A stretch of DNA of 64,000 nt from Mesorhabditis belari (taxonomy: Eukaryota; Nematoda; Chromadorea; Rhabditida; Rhabditidae): contig CAUEEP010000935.1 of assembly GCA_958450365.1 (NCBI GenBank), positions 1,376,001 through 1,440,000 on the forward strand. Reading direction: 5' to 3'. The position numbers and the translations under genes are program-made. Below, one piece after another: positions 11,757 to 22,473 of this stretch. The notes below the pieces were generated by a model, which did not search any database, was not told the DNA's origin, and was given only the letters and a program-made list of their open reading frames with translations. Numbering within the stretch: position 1 is the first letter of the stretch; every line of letters begins with the position of its first letter.

Positions 11757-12625
11757 GTGTACTGGGAGTTGCTGGATAGCAAGACGACCCTTAATGCAAT
11801 CAAATACAGTGAACAGTTGGGAAAGGTGAATGAATCCCTGAAGAAGAATAGGCCCTCCAAGTCAAAGATCGTTCTCATCCACGACAACGCGCACCCTCAT
11901 GTTGCAAAACTGACTCGCTCTAAAATCAATAGCCTTGTTTGGGAACTTTTGTCGCATCCCGCATACAGTCCGGACCTCTCCCCTTTTGATTACTATTTAC
12001 CGTATTTACTCTATTAGTGGGGTCCCCCACTATTTTTTCAATCCCCTTCCAGACGACCCCACTATTAGAGAGGACCCCACTATTAGAGAAATTTAAAAGA
12101 ACATAAAACCAAAGTTTTAAATTGAAAAGATATCAATTTTTCTCCGAAATTCTTGACAAAACAAGTTTGGCTTCATATTTTATTTAGCTTTAACCGTAAC
12201 AAAACATTAACAAACAGTAAAAGAACTAATCCAAGAGATCAACAATTGATGTATCACTTTCGTTACCAATATTAGAGAGGACCCCACTATTTTTTCAACC
12301 CCCCTCTAGACGACCCCACTATTAGAGAGGACCCCACTAATAGAGTAAATACGGTATTCCGGATCATGAGTAATGAGCTTGCGGGAGAACACTTCGATTC
12401 GGAAGAAGCAGTCAAAAATTGGCTCCAAAAGTCTTTCGATTCAAAACCAAAATCCTACTACGAAAGCGGAACCCGCAAATCCGCTAATTGCCTGTAAAAT
12501 GGTCAGAAGTCGTCAATAATAATGGAAATTGTTTGGAATGATTGATGGTTTTATGTTGAATTAACATGTTTTATGTTTTATGTTCAAAGTCCGTCAGTTT
12601 TCAATTCACCAACCCAATAGTAGTG
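11757..12625 (+). pseudogene. Broken mariner (DD34D) transposase, interrupted by a MITE
   Basis: The frame from 11757 carries the second and third catalytic aspartates of a mariner transposase. One is in IVLIHDNAHPHVA and one in YSPDLSPFDYY, with 34 residues between them as expected for DD34D. The N-terminal DNA-binding part and the first aspartate are missing. The frame is cut at about 11998 by an inserted foldback element and resumes at 12357 with the expected C-terminus (a SNELAGEHF, VKNWLQKSF type sequence). Stops then interrupt the last part, before the 3' inverted end at about 12620. It cannot make an active enzyme. It is an old copy that was first hit by a MITE and then decayed. Confidence 0.88.
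11998..12356. mobile_element. MITE inserted in the mariner transposase, TA duplication
   Basis: The termini are TACCGTATTTACTCTATTAG and its exact reverse complement, and TA stands at both edges. Removing the insert together with one TA rejoins the mariner frame, which proves the insertion and its target duplication. A second inverted pair of CCCCACTATTAGAGAGG blocks lies inside. The outer 12 bases resemble the ends of the TACCGTAAATACTG family. Confidence 0.92.
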
Positions 12626-12739
12626 CACCCCGGTGTACTGGGGTGCACTACTATTCATCAACCCAATAAAATTCTTTTCTCATACATACAAAAGTTTAAA
12701 AACAAAATTTTACAAAGAATTCTTCTTTCGCTTTTTTTT

Positions 12740-12919
12740 TCTTCTCACTTTTGTTTCTCAAAAAGCGTGGGAAGATTTGAAAGAGTTGTCTGTCACGCAA
12801 ACATTTCTCTCCCAAACAAAAATCCCTTGGGAAATCGAGGCGATTTCCGAGCGAATTGTCCATTTCCAACACTCACTTATTGTTCGTCATTTACGTACAT
12901 ATCTAAAGCAATAAAGTAA
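12740..12919 (+). other. Possible isolated coding exon, unrecognised
   Basis: After a pyrimidine-rich run, about 50 residues (KAWEDLKELSVTQTF... HLRTYLKQ) lead to a stop at about 12914. The composition is balanced and protein-like, unlike the low-complexity frames around it. I find no partner exon upstream within the transposon-rich flank and no recognisable family. It may be the remnant of a gene or a chance frame. Confidence 0.25.
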
Positions 12920-13269
12920 CTATTGTACTATATGAAAAGTACTATTGGAAAGCTTACTTTTACAAAGAATTCGTTCTCATGTTTCTCCTATGCTCTTTTC
13001 ACTCTCTTTTCTTTTTCCCGATTACAGTTTGAAGATTCAATTGAAGATTCAATCAATTCAATTTCCTGAAGATCAAGAGTGAATTCTTGGCTTTTAGAGC
13101 TTATTCTTAGCTTATTTTTAGAGCTGTTCTAACACTAAGAATCATTCGATCAAGCTTTAACTTATTCAGATTAGATCAAAACAGATTTTAGATCAAAGCA
13201 ATCAACAACTGGAAATCATTTCAACATTGAGCGATCATGTGATATGGAAAACGAGAGACTAGCCAAGGT

Positions 13270-13560
13270 TTGAGCTTTCAGCAAGTCTGGATATAGTTCT
13301 CCAGAATATATATCAACTCCAGTTCAGCAACTAAAGGTGCACCCATCAATCCCATCAAACTAGTCTCTTCCAAATCAAGAAACACGCGATTACCCGATAT
13401 TTTACATTACACAAGTAAAGTTTAGATTTTTTTTCTCTTTTAATTAGCTGGCGCTCTATCAACCTTTTTTATGTAAAGATCAGTAAGTCTGGATATAGTT
13501 CACCAACTTCAGTTCAGCTCCAGTTCAACTCCAACTAAAGGTGCACCCATCAATCCAAAT
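13270..13560 (+). repeat. Dispersed direct repeat of about 80 bp
   Basis: GTAAGTCTGGATATAGTTC-like and AACTAAAGGTGCACCCATCA blocks occur at about 13278-13360 and again at 13483-13560, with small length changes between them. No gene is apparent in 13000-13680. Confidence 0.65.
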
Positions 13561-13683
13561 TTCTTTCTATTTAATCCGCTATTTGGATACGATCCGGGCC
13601 TGGTCTGGCCTTTCTGGAGTTGTCTGATTTAGCTTTAAAGTTAGAAAAGTCAGTCCTTTCATGAGTTGAAGCTGGGAATACAA

Positions 13684-13803
13684 ACCATGGTCGGGATTCG
13701 AACCCGCTTACCTTACCTTATCGGACGAAATGCTTACCTTACCTCTCGCTTACCTTACCTTATCGGACGAACACTCTACCAGAGTAGGCCCGTTTCCAGA
13801 GTA
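13684..13803 (-). tRNA. tRNA-like sequence with internal duplications, pseudogene
   Basis: On the minus strand a D-arm-like CTCTGGTAGAGTGTTCG is followed by an expanded middle (GTCCGATAAGGTAAGGTAAG, duplicated), then GCGGGTTCGAATCCCG, a perfect B-box with a pairable T-stem. The duplicated middle makes a normal cloverleaf impossible. Confidence 0.55.
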
Positions 13804-14766
13804 GAACATTATGCCTTACTTTAAAGCAAATATCCCAATATTCCCAAAGAACTGGAGGGCAAAACTGGTTCTTTACTGGCAACTGGCATGACTTTCCTGA
13901 AGATCGAGTAAGCCAAATGAAAGCTTTATAAACAGAGTGGACTTTATGCGTTTAACCGCAACCGTTTAACCGTTTAACCGCAAACTATTGACGATCTCTA
14001 TCCATCCAGAAGTGATCTCTATCCATTCCTCCCGATTTTCCTCCAATCCCTCGATGAGCTCATTGTAGTTCTCTTGGCTTTTCCCTGACCTGAGTACTCT
14101 ATTTTTGAAATTCATCAGTAATTCGCCGGTTGTCGTGCTGATTTATGATGTTATTTTCGAAGTAATCCTTAGTTGAGCTTCAAAAAAAGCACGAAAAAGA
14201 CGTCCAAGTCGAATTGTCAACAAAAATAGGGATATTTCGCGAAAGAGATAGGAAAGAAGAGGGGATATTTTTGGATAAGTAGGAGTGGGTGGAGAGGAGA
14301 GTGAGCAAATCCACGGCTCATCGAAAATCCCGCTCAAATTCAACACAACGTATCATCGGATTTCTCGAGAAAAGTCACTTTTCATAAATTCATTCTTTCA
14401 AATTCAAACTTGAAATCATTCTTAAATCATTATTGAAAAAAAAGCGTTTATTGATTGCGATTCCCTTGGCACTTTATTCTTTTCAAATGTTACTAGCGAA
14501 AGCCGTCAAAGTTTTCTTTATCGACCTAAATTCTCATGGAGATTTGCAAGTGAGCGAAAGAAAAAAGGATTCAGATACGATCTAAAGATAGATCTAAATT
14601 TAAGATTTAAGATTCTTTTCAAGAATATTAAGCCGATTTCAGAAGCCGATTCCACAAAGTCAAGAAGCAACTCCAGCGCAAAAAAAGAGCATTCCAAAGG
14701 TGGTCGTCACACAGCCATCGAATGGTTCGTTGAGATTTTCAAAAATTAAACTAAGCTATTGGGTTG

Positions 14767-14835
14767 ATGGCCGCTTTTCGGCGGAAAGGCTATTGATCTG
14801 AGGGTGGCTGGTTCGACTTCCACCGGTGACAATAG
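14767..14835 (+). tRNA. Weak tRNA-like sequence
   Basis: GGCTGGTTCGACTTCC gives a B-box. The upstream GCCGCTTTTCGGCGG region is only vaguely D-arm like. It starts directly after a mariner-like end (TATTGGGTTGATGG). I regard it as a decayed member of the tRNA-like repeats. Confidence 0.3.
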
Positions 14836-15133
14836 TTTTCAAAAAATTTTTGCTAAGATTCTGAAAATGCGTGTCTAGGGGTTATTTTTGACGCCGATCA
14901 CGAAACACATGTTTTTAGCCTAGGTTTCTGCACGGAAAACTAACGAAACGTGAAAACAGCCATTTTTTGGCTCTGTCGCCCTTTACTAAAATAGCTGTAA
15001 AAACTTTTAGAAAAGAGATATCTCAAAACGGTTTCGACCAATCGATCCGTCTTGAATTCAGCTTTAGGATGAGCTATAAAACGTCCAAATTGGATAAATT
15101 TAAGGTACTCTCAGTTGTAAATAGGGCAGATCA

Positions 15134-15212
15134 AAAGCTCGCCGCCGGGACTCGAACCAGCGACCTTTCGCTTACCGGACAACTGTGCTAACCATTAAAC
15201 TACAACGCACTC
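15134..15212 (-). tRNA. tRNA-like sequence, probably pseudogene
   Basis: On the minus strand: TGTAGTTTAATGGTTAGCAC (a very tRNA-like A-box), GTCCGGTAAGCGAAAGGTCG, then CTGGTTCGAGTCCCGG (B-box). The acceptor arm and anticodon stem do not pair properly. The word GGTAAGCGA..GGTCGC.GGTTCGA is shared with the copies at 3040 and 9010. Confidence 0.5.
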
Positions 15213-15656
15213 GATCTCCTTCACTCCAGAGAGAGTTAACTAATCGAATCGGTTCGGTCTAGACCGAAAATCAAAATTTTTCGAATCGAATCGAATTTCG
15301 ATCTGCTATAGAATTTTTTAGGTGCCATTTCTTTTTAAGTCAACAAAATCATCGAGATAGGCACAAAGTTCACTGCACAATCATTGTCATTTGAGGCAAT
15401 TTGGCAATTGCTATGAAAAAAAGGGGTATTTAAACAATTTTAAATATTTCCTTTTCAGGAAATCTCTTTCCCCGTCCATCCGTCTCCAGTTCGTATGGCT
15501 CCGAAATGGGAAACTACGAGAAAACGCATTGCTGTTTTTGCAGTATATTGTAGCTGATGCATTGTTTTTAATTTTTTTTGTGTGGGTACATGTTTTTGCT
15601 TTAGTAGATTGATTTTTGTTGCCAAATCTTTCTTTTTTATTTCATTTCATTCTCTT

Positions 15657-18484
15657 CTAATTGTTCGTCCATCCGAGTAATTTATTCGAATCGTCGAAGA
15701 ATGCCCGGGTTCTCGAGAAAATCTCCATTTGACGCTTTTGATCGTCCGAATCTCCTGCAAAAAAATATTTCTTTATTTGGCTAGTTTTGATATTTTGAAA
15801 GTGTTGGTAGAAAAAAACGAATGAATGTTTATTTCAAAACGATATGATACCGGATACAATTTACCCCAAAATGACGTTAAGACTGAATTTTACAAAGCCT
15901 GTAACTTTATTGCCTGAGTATTCTCTATTACTGTAGTAATATGTCTAGTAATAAGTATCCCCTTGCCCACTCAGCTTCTAGTTTCGTGGGAAATTTCAAA
16001 CAAAAAGGGCAGCTACGCAAAAATCTATCGGCTTCGTAGCTTTCGTAGCTGTCCCATTTCTTTGAATTTCCGGATAAAATTAAAAGATATTCAGCTAAAG
16101 CTTAGGGGACACTTCGAAAGTATAGTAATATTGGATTCTTTTTGAAAATTTCACATTTTACTCACCCTTTTTCAAGACATTCGAATTGGCCCAAATGGCG
16201 CACGCGAACAACGTCTGTGTGAGGGTGAATGGGAGAATTCGCTTGAATTCATCCTAAAATTTAGTCAAAAACAGTTGAACAGAACTGTAGCCAAAGTATC
16301 TAATTAAAGTAGAAATGATGGGTAATTTTTTGAAATATAACACACATTTTTAGCATTAACCAGCGCTTAGAAAAAAATGATTGAAAAGTGGCAAAAAAAA
16401 GCCGATTTTTCATTCATCACATCAAAAAAATCATTCATCACATCAAAAAATCACTCATTCTCTCTACTTTAATTTGATACCCAAGCGCGTAGAAACAAAC
16501 GTACTGGTGTCAAGTTATGAGCATTTGTTTGAGAATAAACTTAGACTACGCGACGCTCCCATAAGGGCTTCTATTAGAGTATTTATGGTAAGCTCACTAT
16601 TAAAAGTTATTTATAACCAACTTACATCAAGAAATCCACGTGCAAATGGCACTTTGTGCTCTCGCTTCAACAATTCTTCAGTCAACTTTTCGTAGTACGA
16701 ATCGAAAACTCGGGATTGCAATTTTCGCCTCAATTCGGTTGTGGTACAAGTGGCCAAAACGCGAGAGATGTCCTCAATCTGGAAGTGGACATTGGTAGGG
16801 TTTTTTGCTACAACAGGATACACAGCCGATTCCTCTGCTTACCAGGCTTCCCAAATGTGATACTTGCCAGTCAAGGATGGTAGCGATTTTCCCGTCTCTC
16901 CAAATGATTTGCGGTGACCAAAGATCCCCGTGAGCCACGATGCGATGCGGATTGTCTAAAATTAATTGCTACTCTTTTTCAAAACATTCGTATTCAATTG
17001 TACTACAGGTATTCAATTAAAATCAAAAGAATTCCTTGTGTAAAAGCTCTTTTTCAAACCTTCACTGATCAATCCCAATTCCCAATTTTGGCGAGTGGTC
17101 GTCTTTTCGAAAAGCGGATCCAAGCACTAAATATTAATGGTAATAAGCCAATTTTTATACTTGAGACTTACAGTCCAAAATCCCGGCATAGTCGCCTTTA
17201 AACCGGCCGTGATTTGCTTCATAATCGCCTCGAACTTGTCGAACTTCGCGAAATCCTGTACTGTGTTTTTATTTGCAAAATTTATCATATACCATTGCAT
17301 AAAACTCGATGTTCTTCCACGAGTCATTCGTAAAACAAAACGCATGGAAACGAGCCAATTCGTGGGCAATTGAAAAGAGCTAAAGTTTTGTTTTAAAGTG
17401 AAAGAAAGTGAAAGAATTTAAAGAATTTAACGAGTTTAAAGAATTAAACTAAATTTAAAGAAGAAAGTGAAAGAAAAGTTTTATTTTAGTAATTGGGTCA
17501 ATTTTTTTCAACTTATATTCATTCAATTGTAGGTATTACGTTAGAAACGATAATTTTATTTGATCAATTTTACCTGTTCTTCAGTGAAGCCATTTTCGAC
17601 TTTCATCAGATCTCCTTTCACTTCTTCCATCAAAATCATCGGCGTTTCGGTGCTGAGATCGAACGAGCCATAGATTTTCGGGAATGCGATCGGTTTCTCT
17701 GGCACTAAATGTTTAAGAAATTTCTCCTCTCCTCTAAAACATAAAATTCATTTCTCACATGATTTCAGCCACGTGTAGACGGCTGTTTCGTTATTGTGCA
17801 TGAACTTTTGCATCTCCTCTTGTTCGTCGTTCATCTCTGTTGATCCTGCCGCGGTAAGATTTTGAAAGGCTTCCGCTGTGCTTGGCATCTAAAATGAGAC
17901 TTTAGTTGTGGATAAAAAAATGGAGTACAATGACAGTTTAACAAATCGGACATGGACAGTTGGGCACAAAATGAACAAGCGCATGTCACGCTAACAATTG
18001 GGAAGCTATTCAATCATGAAAGTTGACACAAAACTTTATTATCATTGTTTCAGGAAGGCAGCATTCTCGATCGGTGGCTTTACATCGTAACGTGATTCGA
18101 CGCATAATCGACATCATTCCAAGAACATCCGACAACGGTGATACCTAATCACTTATCCATTATCTACATGCCTGTGCTGGACAGGGTTAAAAATATTAGC
18201 GATTCAGAGCCTTGACCGTCTACTGTAACTATAAATTCTAAATTCCTTAATTATCATTTAAAACGATGTGACGCAACGTGTTATAAATCCCAATGGTAAA
18301 ATTGAAATTGTACTATTCCTCAAGTAAGAGTATAAACTCTACTACTCACGTCTAATGTATGCAAAAGTTGAGCACTTACCTGGGCAATCTCCACAGGACA
18401 CCCATATTCCTCCAACAAATAATTCTCTAACCAATCTTTTGTAATCGTCGATCCATCAGTAATCAGATGTGAGTGCGCCGCCAT
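15657..18484 (-). CDS. CHK kinase-like (DUF1679 / aminoglycoside-phosphotransferase fold) protein
   Basis: I can assemble ten exons in phase: 18484-18380, 17888-17759, 17704-17574, 17379-17293, 17255-17172, 17126-17060, 16955-16843, 16778-16626, 16253-16166 and 15754-15657, giving 351 residues. The family is a nematode/insect expansion related to choline and ecdysteroid kinases. Its substrates are mostly unknown. Landmarks are a FMHNNETAVYTW helix typical of the N-lobe, the MMILMEEVKGDLM hinge segment, HGDLWSPQI (Brenner-type catalytic loop), ILDWQVSHLGS (DFG-equivalent) and IEDISRVLATCTTTELRR. The metal-binding Asn five residues after the catalytic Asp, normally HGDLWxxN, is Gln here. Intron 4 (17292-17256) is only 37 nt. 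Intron 7 carries half of a foldback element. The first exon starts MAAHSHLITDG, and no better upstream start is visible. Confidence 0.9.
16484..16595. mobile_element. Half-copy of a foldback MITE relative inside an intron
   Basis: GCGCGTAGAAACAAACGTAC, GAGCATTTGTTTGAG and AAACTTAGACTACGCGACGC are shared with 38590-38690 and are related to the right arm of the TACCGTAAATACTG family (ACTACGCAACACTCCGC). It lies in the seventh intron (16254-16625) of the CHK-like gene and lacks a second arm. Confidence 0.6.
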
Positions 18485-18859
18485 ATTTTACACCAAATAT
18501 TTCCGATTTCAAAGATCAAATGTAAAATTAAAGATGCTGTGATTGACTCAATAAGGGCTTCCCTTCCTCATGACCCCGCTTTTTATCAATTCTAAGCTGG
18601 TTATCACTTGACATACTTTGAGTAGTTCCCGCCGATTTTTAGCGATCATTCCCTCAGAGCAACAACAAGATAACCAATTTTATAAATATTTTCAAAAACA
18701 ACCAATGACAAAAATTAATCAAGAAATGCCCAACAATAAAAAGTAGCAATCAAAATATAAAAATTAACGACTAGAGCGTCGCCGTGTTTATTTAAAACCA
18801 CAAGAAACGATTCAACAAACAAATAAATTATAATCAAAATTAAACGTACTTAACCCGTC

Positions 18860-20141
18860 CTATGAAGCTGCTTGAAGAGAAGGAGAACCCTCTTGGCCAG
18901 GGACATCTTTTGGAATGAAGTCGTAAGTCTCTTGTTGCACAATCCCGTAGTAATCAAGCACCTAAATATATCCTAATAATACTAGTATGTGCAAAACCAA
19001 CCCTGTGGCATATCTCTTCAATCATCTCAATTGGGAGATTTGTCACATATTCGTCCCACCTAAAACGAATAAAAAACTCGAAGAAAAAGTAAACCTACCA
19101 TTGGTCTTTCACTTTTTGCTCCAGTTTATGCATCGTGAGTGAGAGTCGGCAGAAGGCTATAGCGATAATCTAAATTATAAATTGAAATATTAATTACTAA
19201 AACAGTTAAATGTTTTAAAATGGCTTACTTGCGGTTCCCAGCATAGTGAGATTATTGTGCCAAGCGAATCGTTGATAAAAGTCCAACCTGTTTGCACGAT
19301 CTGTTTGGTGTCGTCGTGTGGAAACTAAAAAAACAATGTAAAATACTTCCAACATAAAGATGCCAACAAAAAAATACAACTCACTCCAAATTTGTTAACA
19401 TAGCTGAGGAGATATTTGTATGGATGGTCGACAAAGAGATCGAAGTTAAGCGTTTTCAGCAATATCCTTTCTATGCCCATCACTTCGTCCTTAAGATTTT
19501 GAAGCTTATAAATGATTTTAAAAAACTTGCTACCTGCAAATTTCTGTGCTTATTGTAGAGTATGTCGAATCGAGTTTTTGCCAAAACGACCAAATCACGG
19601 CACTTCTTTGGCGTTTCCTCGACTTTTCCTGCCAAAAATAAACACCCGAGCGCGGTGAGCTAGAAAAGGAATTTAAATATCATATTTTGCTGCTACTAAC
19701 CTCTCGTGGGAAATCTTGAAACTTTTGAACCATGTAGAAACGATGAAAGAAAACGGCTGCAGACGCGAGAGTCGGATTTGTCTTTCTTAACCAAAGTTTT
19801 TTCCAAAGAGATAGAATAAAAACTAACAGCTTTAATTGTTTTCCGATTTCCATGATTATCTTGACTCCTTCGCGGCGCAATCTTGCCTCGTCCTTTAATT
19901 CCATACCTAAACAATGTATTTTTTAAAAATTACTCGTTCCTGGTTATAAATGACAGAATCGGTGTATAGTTAGGTACATCTTATCCATCTAACCACTCCA
20001 ATTTTCTACCTATCTAAGTATTCTAACCTTCCATGTTTTCGATTTTATTACAAAAAATAAAAACAATCCACCTGCTTTTCGCGAAGGCGTAAACTTTACG
20101 TCTTCTTCGCTCCAAAACCAATCGCGAGGTATTTGTGCCAT
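18860..20141 (-). CDS. ccnk: Cyclin K (CDK12 partner)
   Basis: Nine in-phase exons (20141-20072, 19906-19828, 19785-19701, 19659-19534, 19489-19385, 19324-19229, 19169-19099, 19059-19002, 18961-18860) encode 263 residues. Cyclin K activates CDK12/CDK13, which phosphorylate the RNA polymerase II C-terminal domain in the nucleus. The cyclin box is strongly conserved: [14 protein letters not shown] at the start, [48 protein letters not shown] (diagnostic for cyclin K over T), [15 protein letters not shown], and [18 protein letters not shown]. The second cyclin fold ends near [13 protein letters not shown]. The tail after it is only about 30 residues, so the long Pro-rich C-terminus of vertebrate cyclin K is absent. 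It is divergent with the C1orf43 homologue. A minus-strand AATAAA lies about 70 nt after the stop (18787-18792). Confidence 0.95.
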
Positions 20142-20717
20142 CTAGAAAAAAAATTAGCAATGTAAAGAGCCAGCTGAAAACGATTGACAAGGAAAAAAAA
20201 CGCGTTGGAATGAATGGGGTTAAAATGAACGAAAGGAAGAGGGGAATTGTGCATTCGTGTTGTCACAAACTACCGCTAAACTACACAACACCATCGATCA
20301 ATAGAGTGAGAGGCGAGGAGGTGTGAGAAGGAGAACGCGCAAAAGAATCATAAAACTAGTTTTGCGCGTTAAAACTTAAAACTTACACAAGTTTTGAAGA
20401 AAGAGCAAGGCGAAGGACTACACACCCAACTAAAATGGGGTTTTTTCGGTGGCCCTTTAAACTATTTGGGGAACCTAATTAAAAGATATTCAGTCAATCT
20501 CCTAAATATTACTGTTTTTGCTTTAAGAAGTCTATAAAAGTGAATGTAGCATTGCTGTTATTTTTCACCGACTAGCACGAGATTTCATCGCTTCTGGTTA
20601 TGTATTGCTGTTTTTTTTGAAAGCTTTTAATAGGTTCTTTTTTTCCAAACTTATCCAATGTCCAATTTTATCTTTGATTTAACTGTTTTTATAGAATTCT
20701 TTTTTTTCTACTTCTAG
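20142..20717. promoter_or_regulatory. Bidirectional intergenic region, cyclin K / C1orf43 homologue
   Basis: This 576-bp gap separates two divergent start codons and must hold both promoters and 5' UTRs. I see no TATA-like core I would defend. Just before the plus-strand ATG stands a pyrimidine-rich run ending TTCTACTTCTAG, which could serve as a spliced-leader acceptor. Confidence 0.5.
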
Positions 20718-22291
20718 ATGTCAATGACAGATGAAGAAGCGAAGGATCCACCGGCTGTTCAACAAAGTTTTCTCATCTTTGACGGGGCCTCTCTCCTCTA
20801 CGTACTCACCATTTTTCTAACGGTAAATATTTAATACCGCACTTAAGATTTCAAACGCTTATAAGTGATACTTAACTCTAATTTTAGACGATCATTATCA
20901 TGGGAATCTTTGCGAAACGACAAATTGTACGACACCGAGTGAATTTTTCTAGGAAGTAAGGCTTTGCATAAAGTTACACGGTTTAATTACATGAATAAAT
21001 AAGTTCCGAAAGTTACTATTTATTTTAGGGTGCCGGAGGTTAGGCTAAAAGCTATTGCACCAAAGAAAGTTTGTGATCGAGTGAATGAAAAGCTAGAACA
21101 GGTAATATTTTTGATATAATTTAACGATTTTAAGATGTTGCTTAATTTAGGTACAAAAACTTCGTCAGTCGTACTTGCCAAAGTTGACGGATTGTTTAGC
21201 GATACAATCTCGTATATTTTTAAGATACTGTATCAATGAAGTTTGCGTTTAGATAACAAAAAGCCTTATCTTCAACGAATGATAGCATTAGATGAAATAA
21301 CAATGGGCATCGGTACTTTATAAAATTTAATTTTTCATTGTATTAACCGCATAGATGATACAATGACACGAATCAATACGGACTATGCTCGTTTACCCGG
21401 AGAAACCACTTACAAGTATTTATTGCGACTAAAGGTGAATTTTGAAAAGACTAACAATATTTATTTTTTTGCTATATTCAGAAAGATGTACTTCCGGGGC
21501 TTTCAATAGCTCTTGTGCAAAGGATAGCATATCTCCATGAGTCAGCGCGCTATCGGCCAGAGGTTTTAATGGTTTTCTAACTTTTTCTATTTTTTCCTTT
21601 AGAGATTTGATGTTCCAGAACTAATGGAGTTAAGATCGTTGTTGGCACAATTCCTGAAAATGTAAGTTATTGATTCATGTCAAAGCGATATCGACCTTGA
21701 ACGACCCTCTCTTCTATCTCACTTCATTGTTTACTCTGCCGCGACCTTTTATCGGCTGTCAGGCTTACATTTGTTTTGATAGCAAGGTTTTAGAGAAAAC
21801 TAAAATCAGTTTTAAATTTCTCTACATAAATTTGTTTTAGAGTAAACAGCAACGGGTCAAAAATAACACCTCAAACACCGGAGAAGACACCAAAGGGACC
21901 GCTGAGTCAATGGAGAGTCATTGGCAGTGGAAACAAGAGGCAAAGACGGACACCTTTTGGAGGAAGTGACGGTAACTTTTATTATTTGAAGATTACTAAG
22001 CTATTGGATTTTTTCATATTTTGATAAATTCTAATTGAATTTCCTGAAGAAAAATTACTTCAAGATTGAGAAGATAAACGTTTTGCATTGGGGTCAAAAG
22101 TAGGTATAATAATAAAAAATCATTTAGGTGGTCGATTACTCGTACAATCTGGATATGTGACGAACAATCGTGGCGCAGGCATCGAAGAACAAATCGCTCT
22201 TCTTCCAATCGGATCAAGCAGCACTGAGGCAACTCCAAAGAAGCACGTTCGACACCAAAGCGATATGCCACAACGATCAAAAGAAATTTAG
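20718..22291 (+). CDS. C1orf43 / NICE-3 family membrane protein
   Basis: Ten exons in phase (20718-20822, 20888-20955, 21029-21101, 21151-21193, 21253-21312, 21355-21434, 21482-21562, 21603-21661, 21841-21971, 22128-22291) give 287 residues. The human relative is a Golgi/mitochondria-associated protein identified as a regulator of phagocytosis. Its biochemical role is unknown. An N-terminal hydrophobic segment (ASLLYVLTIFLTTIIIMGIF, about residues 25-44) leads into FAKRQIVRHR, the family's juxtamembrane signature (human FVKRQIMRF). KKPYLQRMIALDEI corresponds to NYLYRMKALDAI, and AYLHESARYRPERFDVPEL to the ETARYG...F segment. The C-terminus is Ser/Thr/Lys rich. The ATG is preceded immediately by TTCTAG, a possible trans-splice acceptor. 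Confidence 0.88.
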
Positions 22292-22390
22292 TTTTTTTTT
22301 GTTGTTTTTGTACAGTTTTTTAAATTGCCATCTTTTGAAGCTTTAAAAAGTCTTCGGTTGTTAACTTTGTACACGTTGACGGGTTTTGTG

Positions 22391-22396
22391 AATAAA
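22391..22396 (+). terminator. Polyadenylation signal AATAAA
   Basis: A canonical AATAAA begins 100 nt after the C1orf43-homologue stop codon. It lies about 80 nt before the first possible codon of the next gene in the same direction. Confidence 0.55.
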
Positions 22397-22473
22397 TTTA
22401 TCTACTTATTAATCTAACGAAAATTTGTTGGTTTTGACCCAAAGCCTATTTACTTAAATTTCGACTTTTTTGT

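Noticed and set aside
14000..14140. Minus-strand segment reading SGKSQENYNELIEGLEENRE
   Set aside because: It looks protein-like over about 35 codons, but no adjoining exon, domain or convincing splice pair supports a gene.
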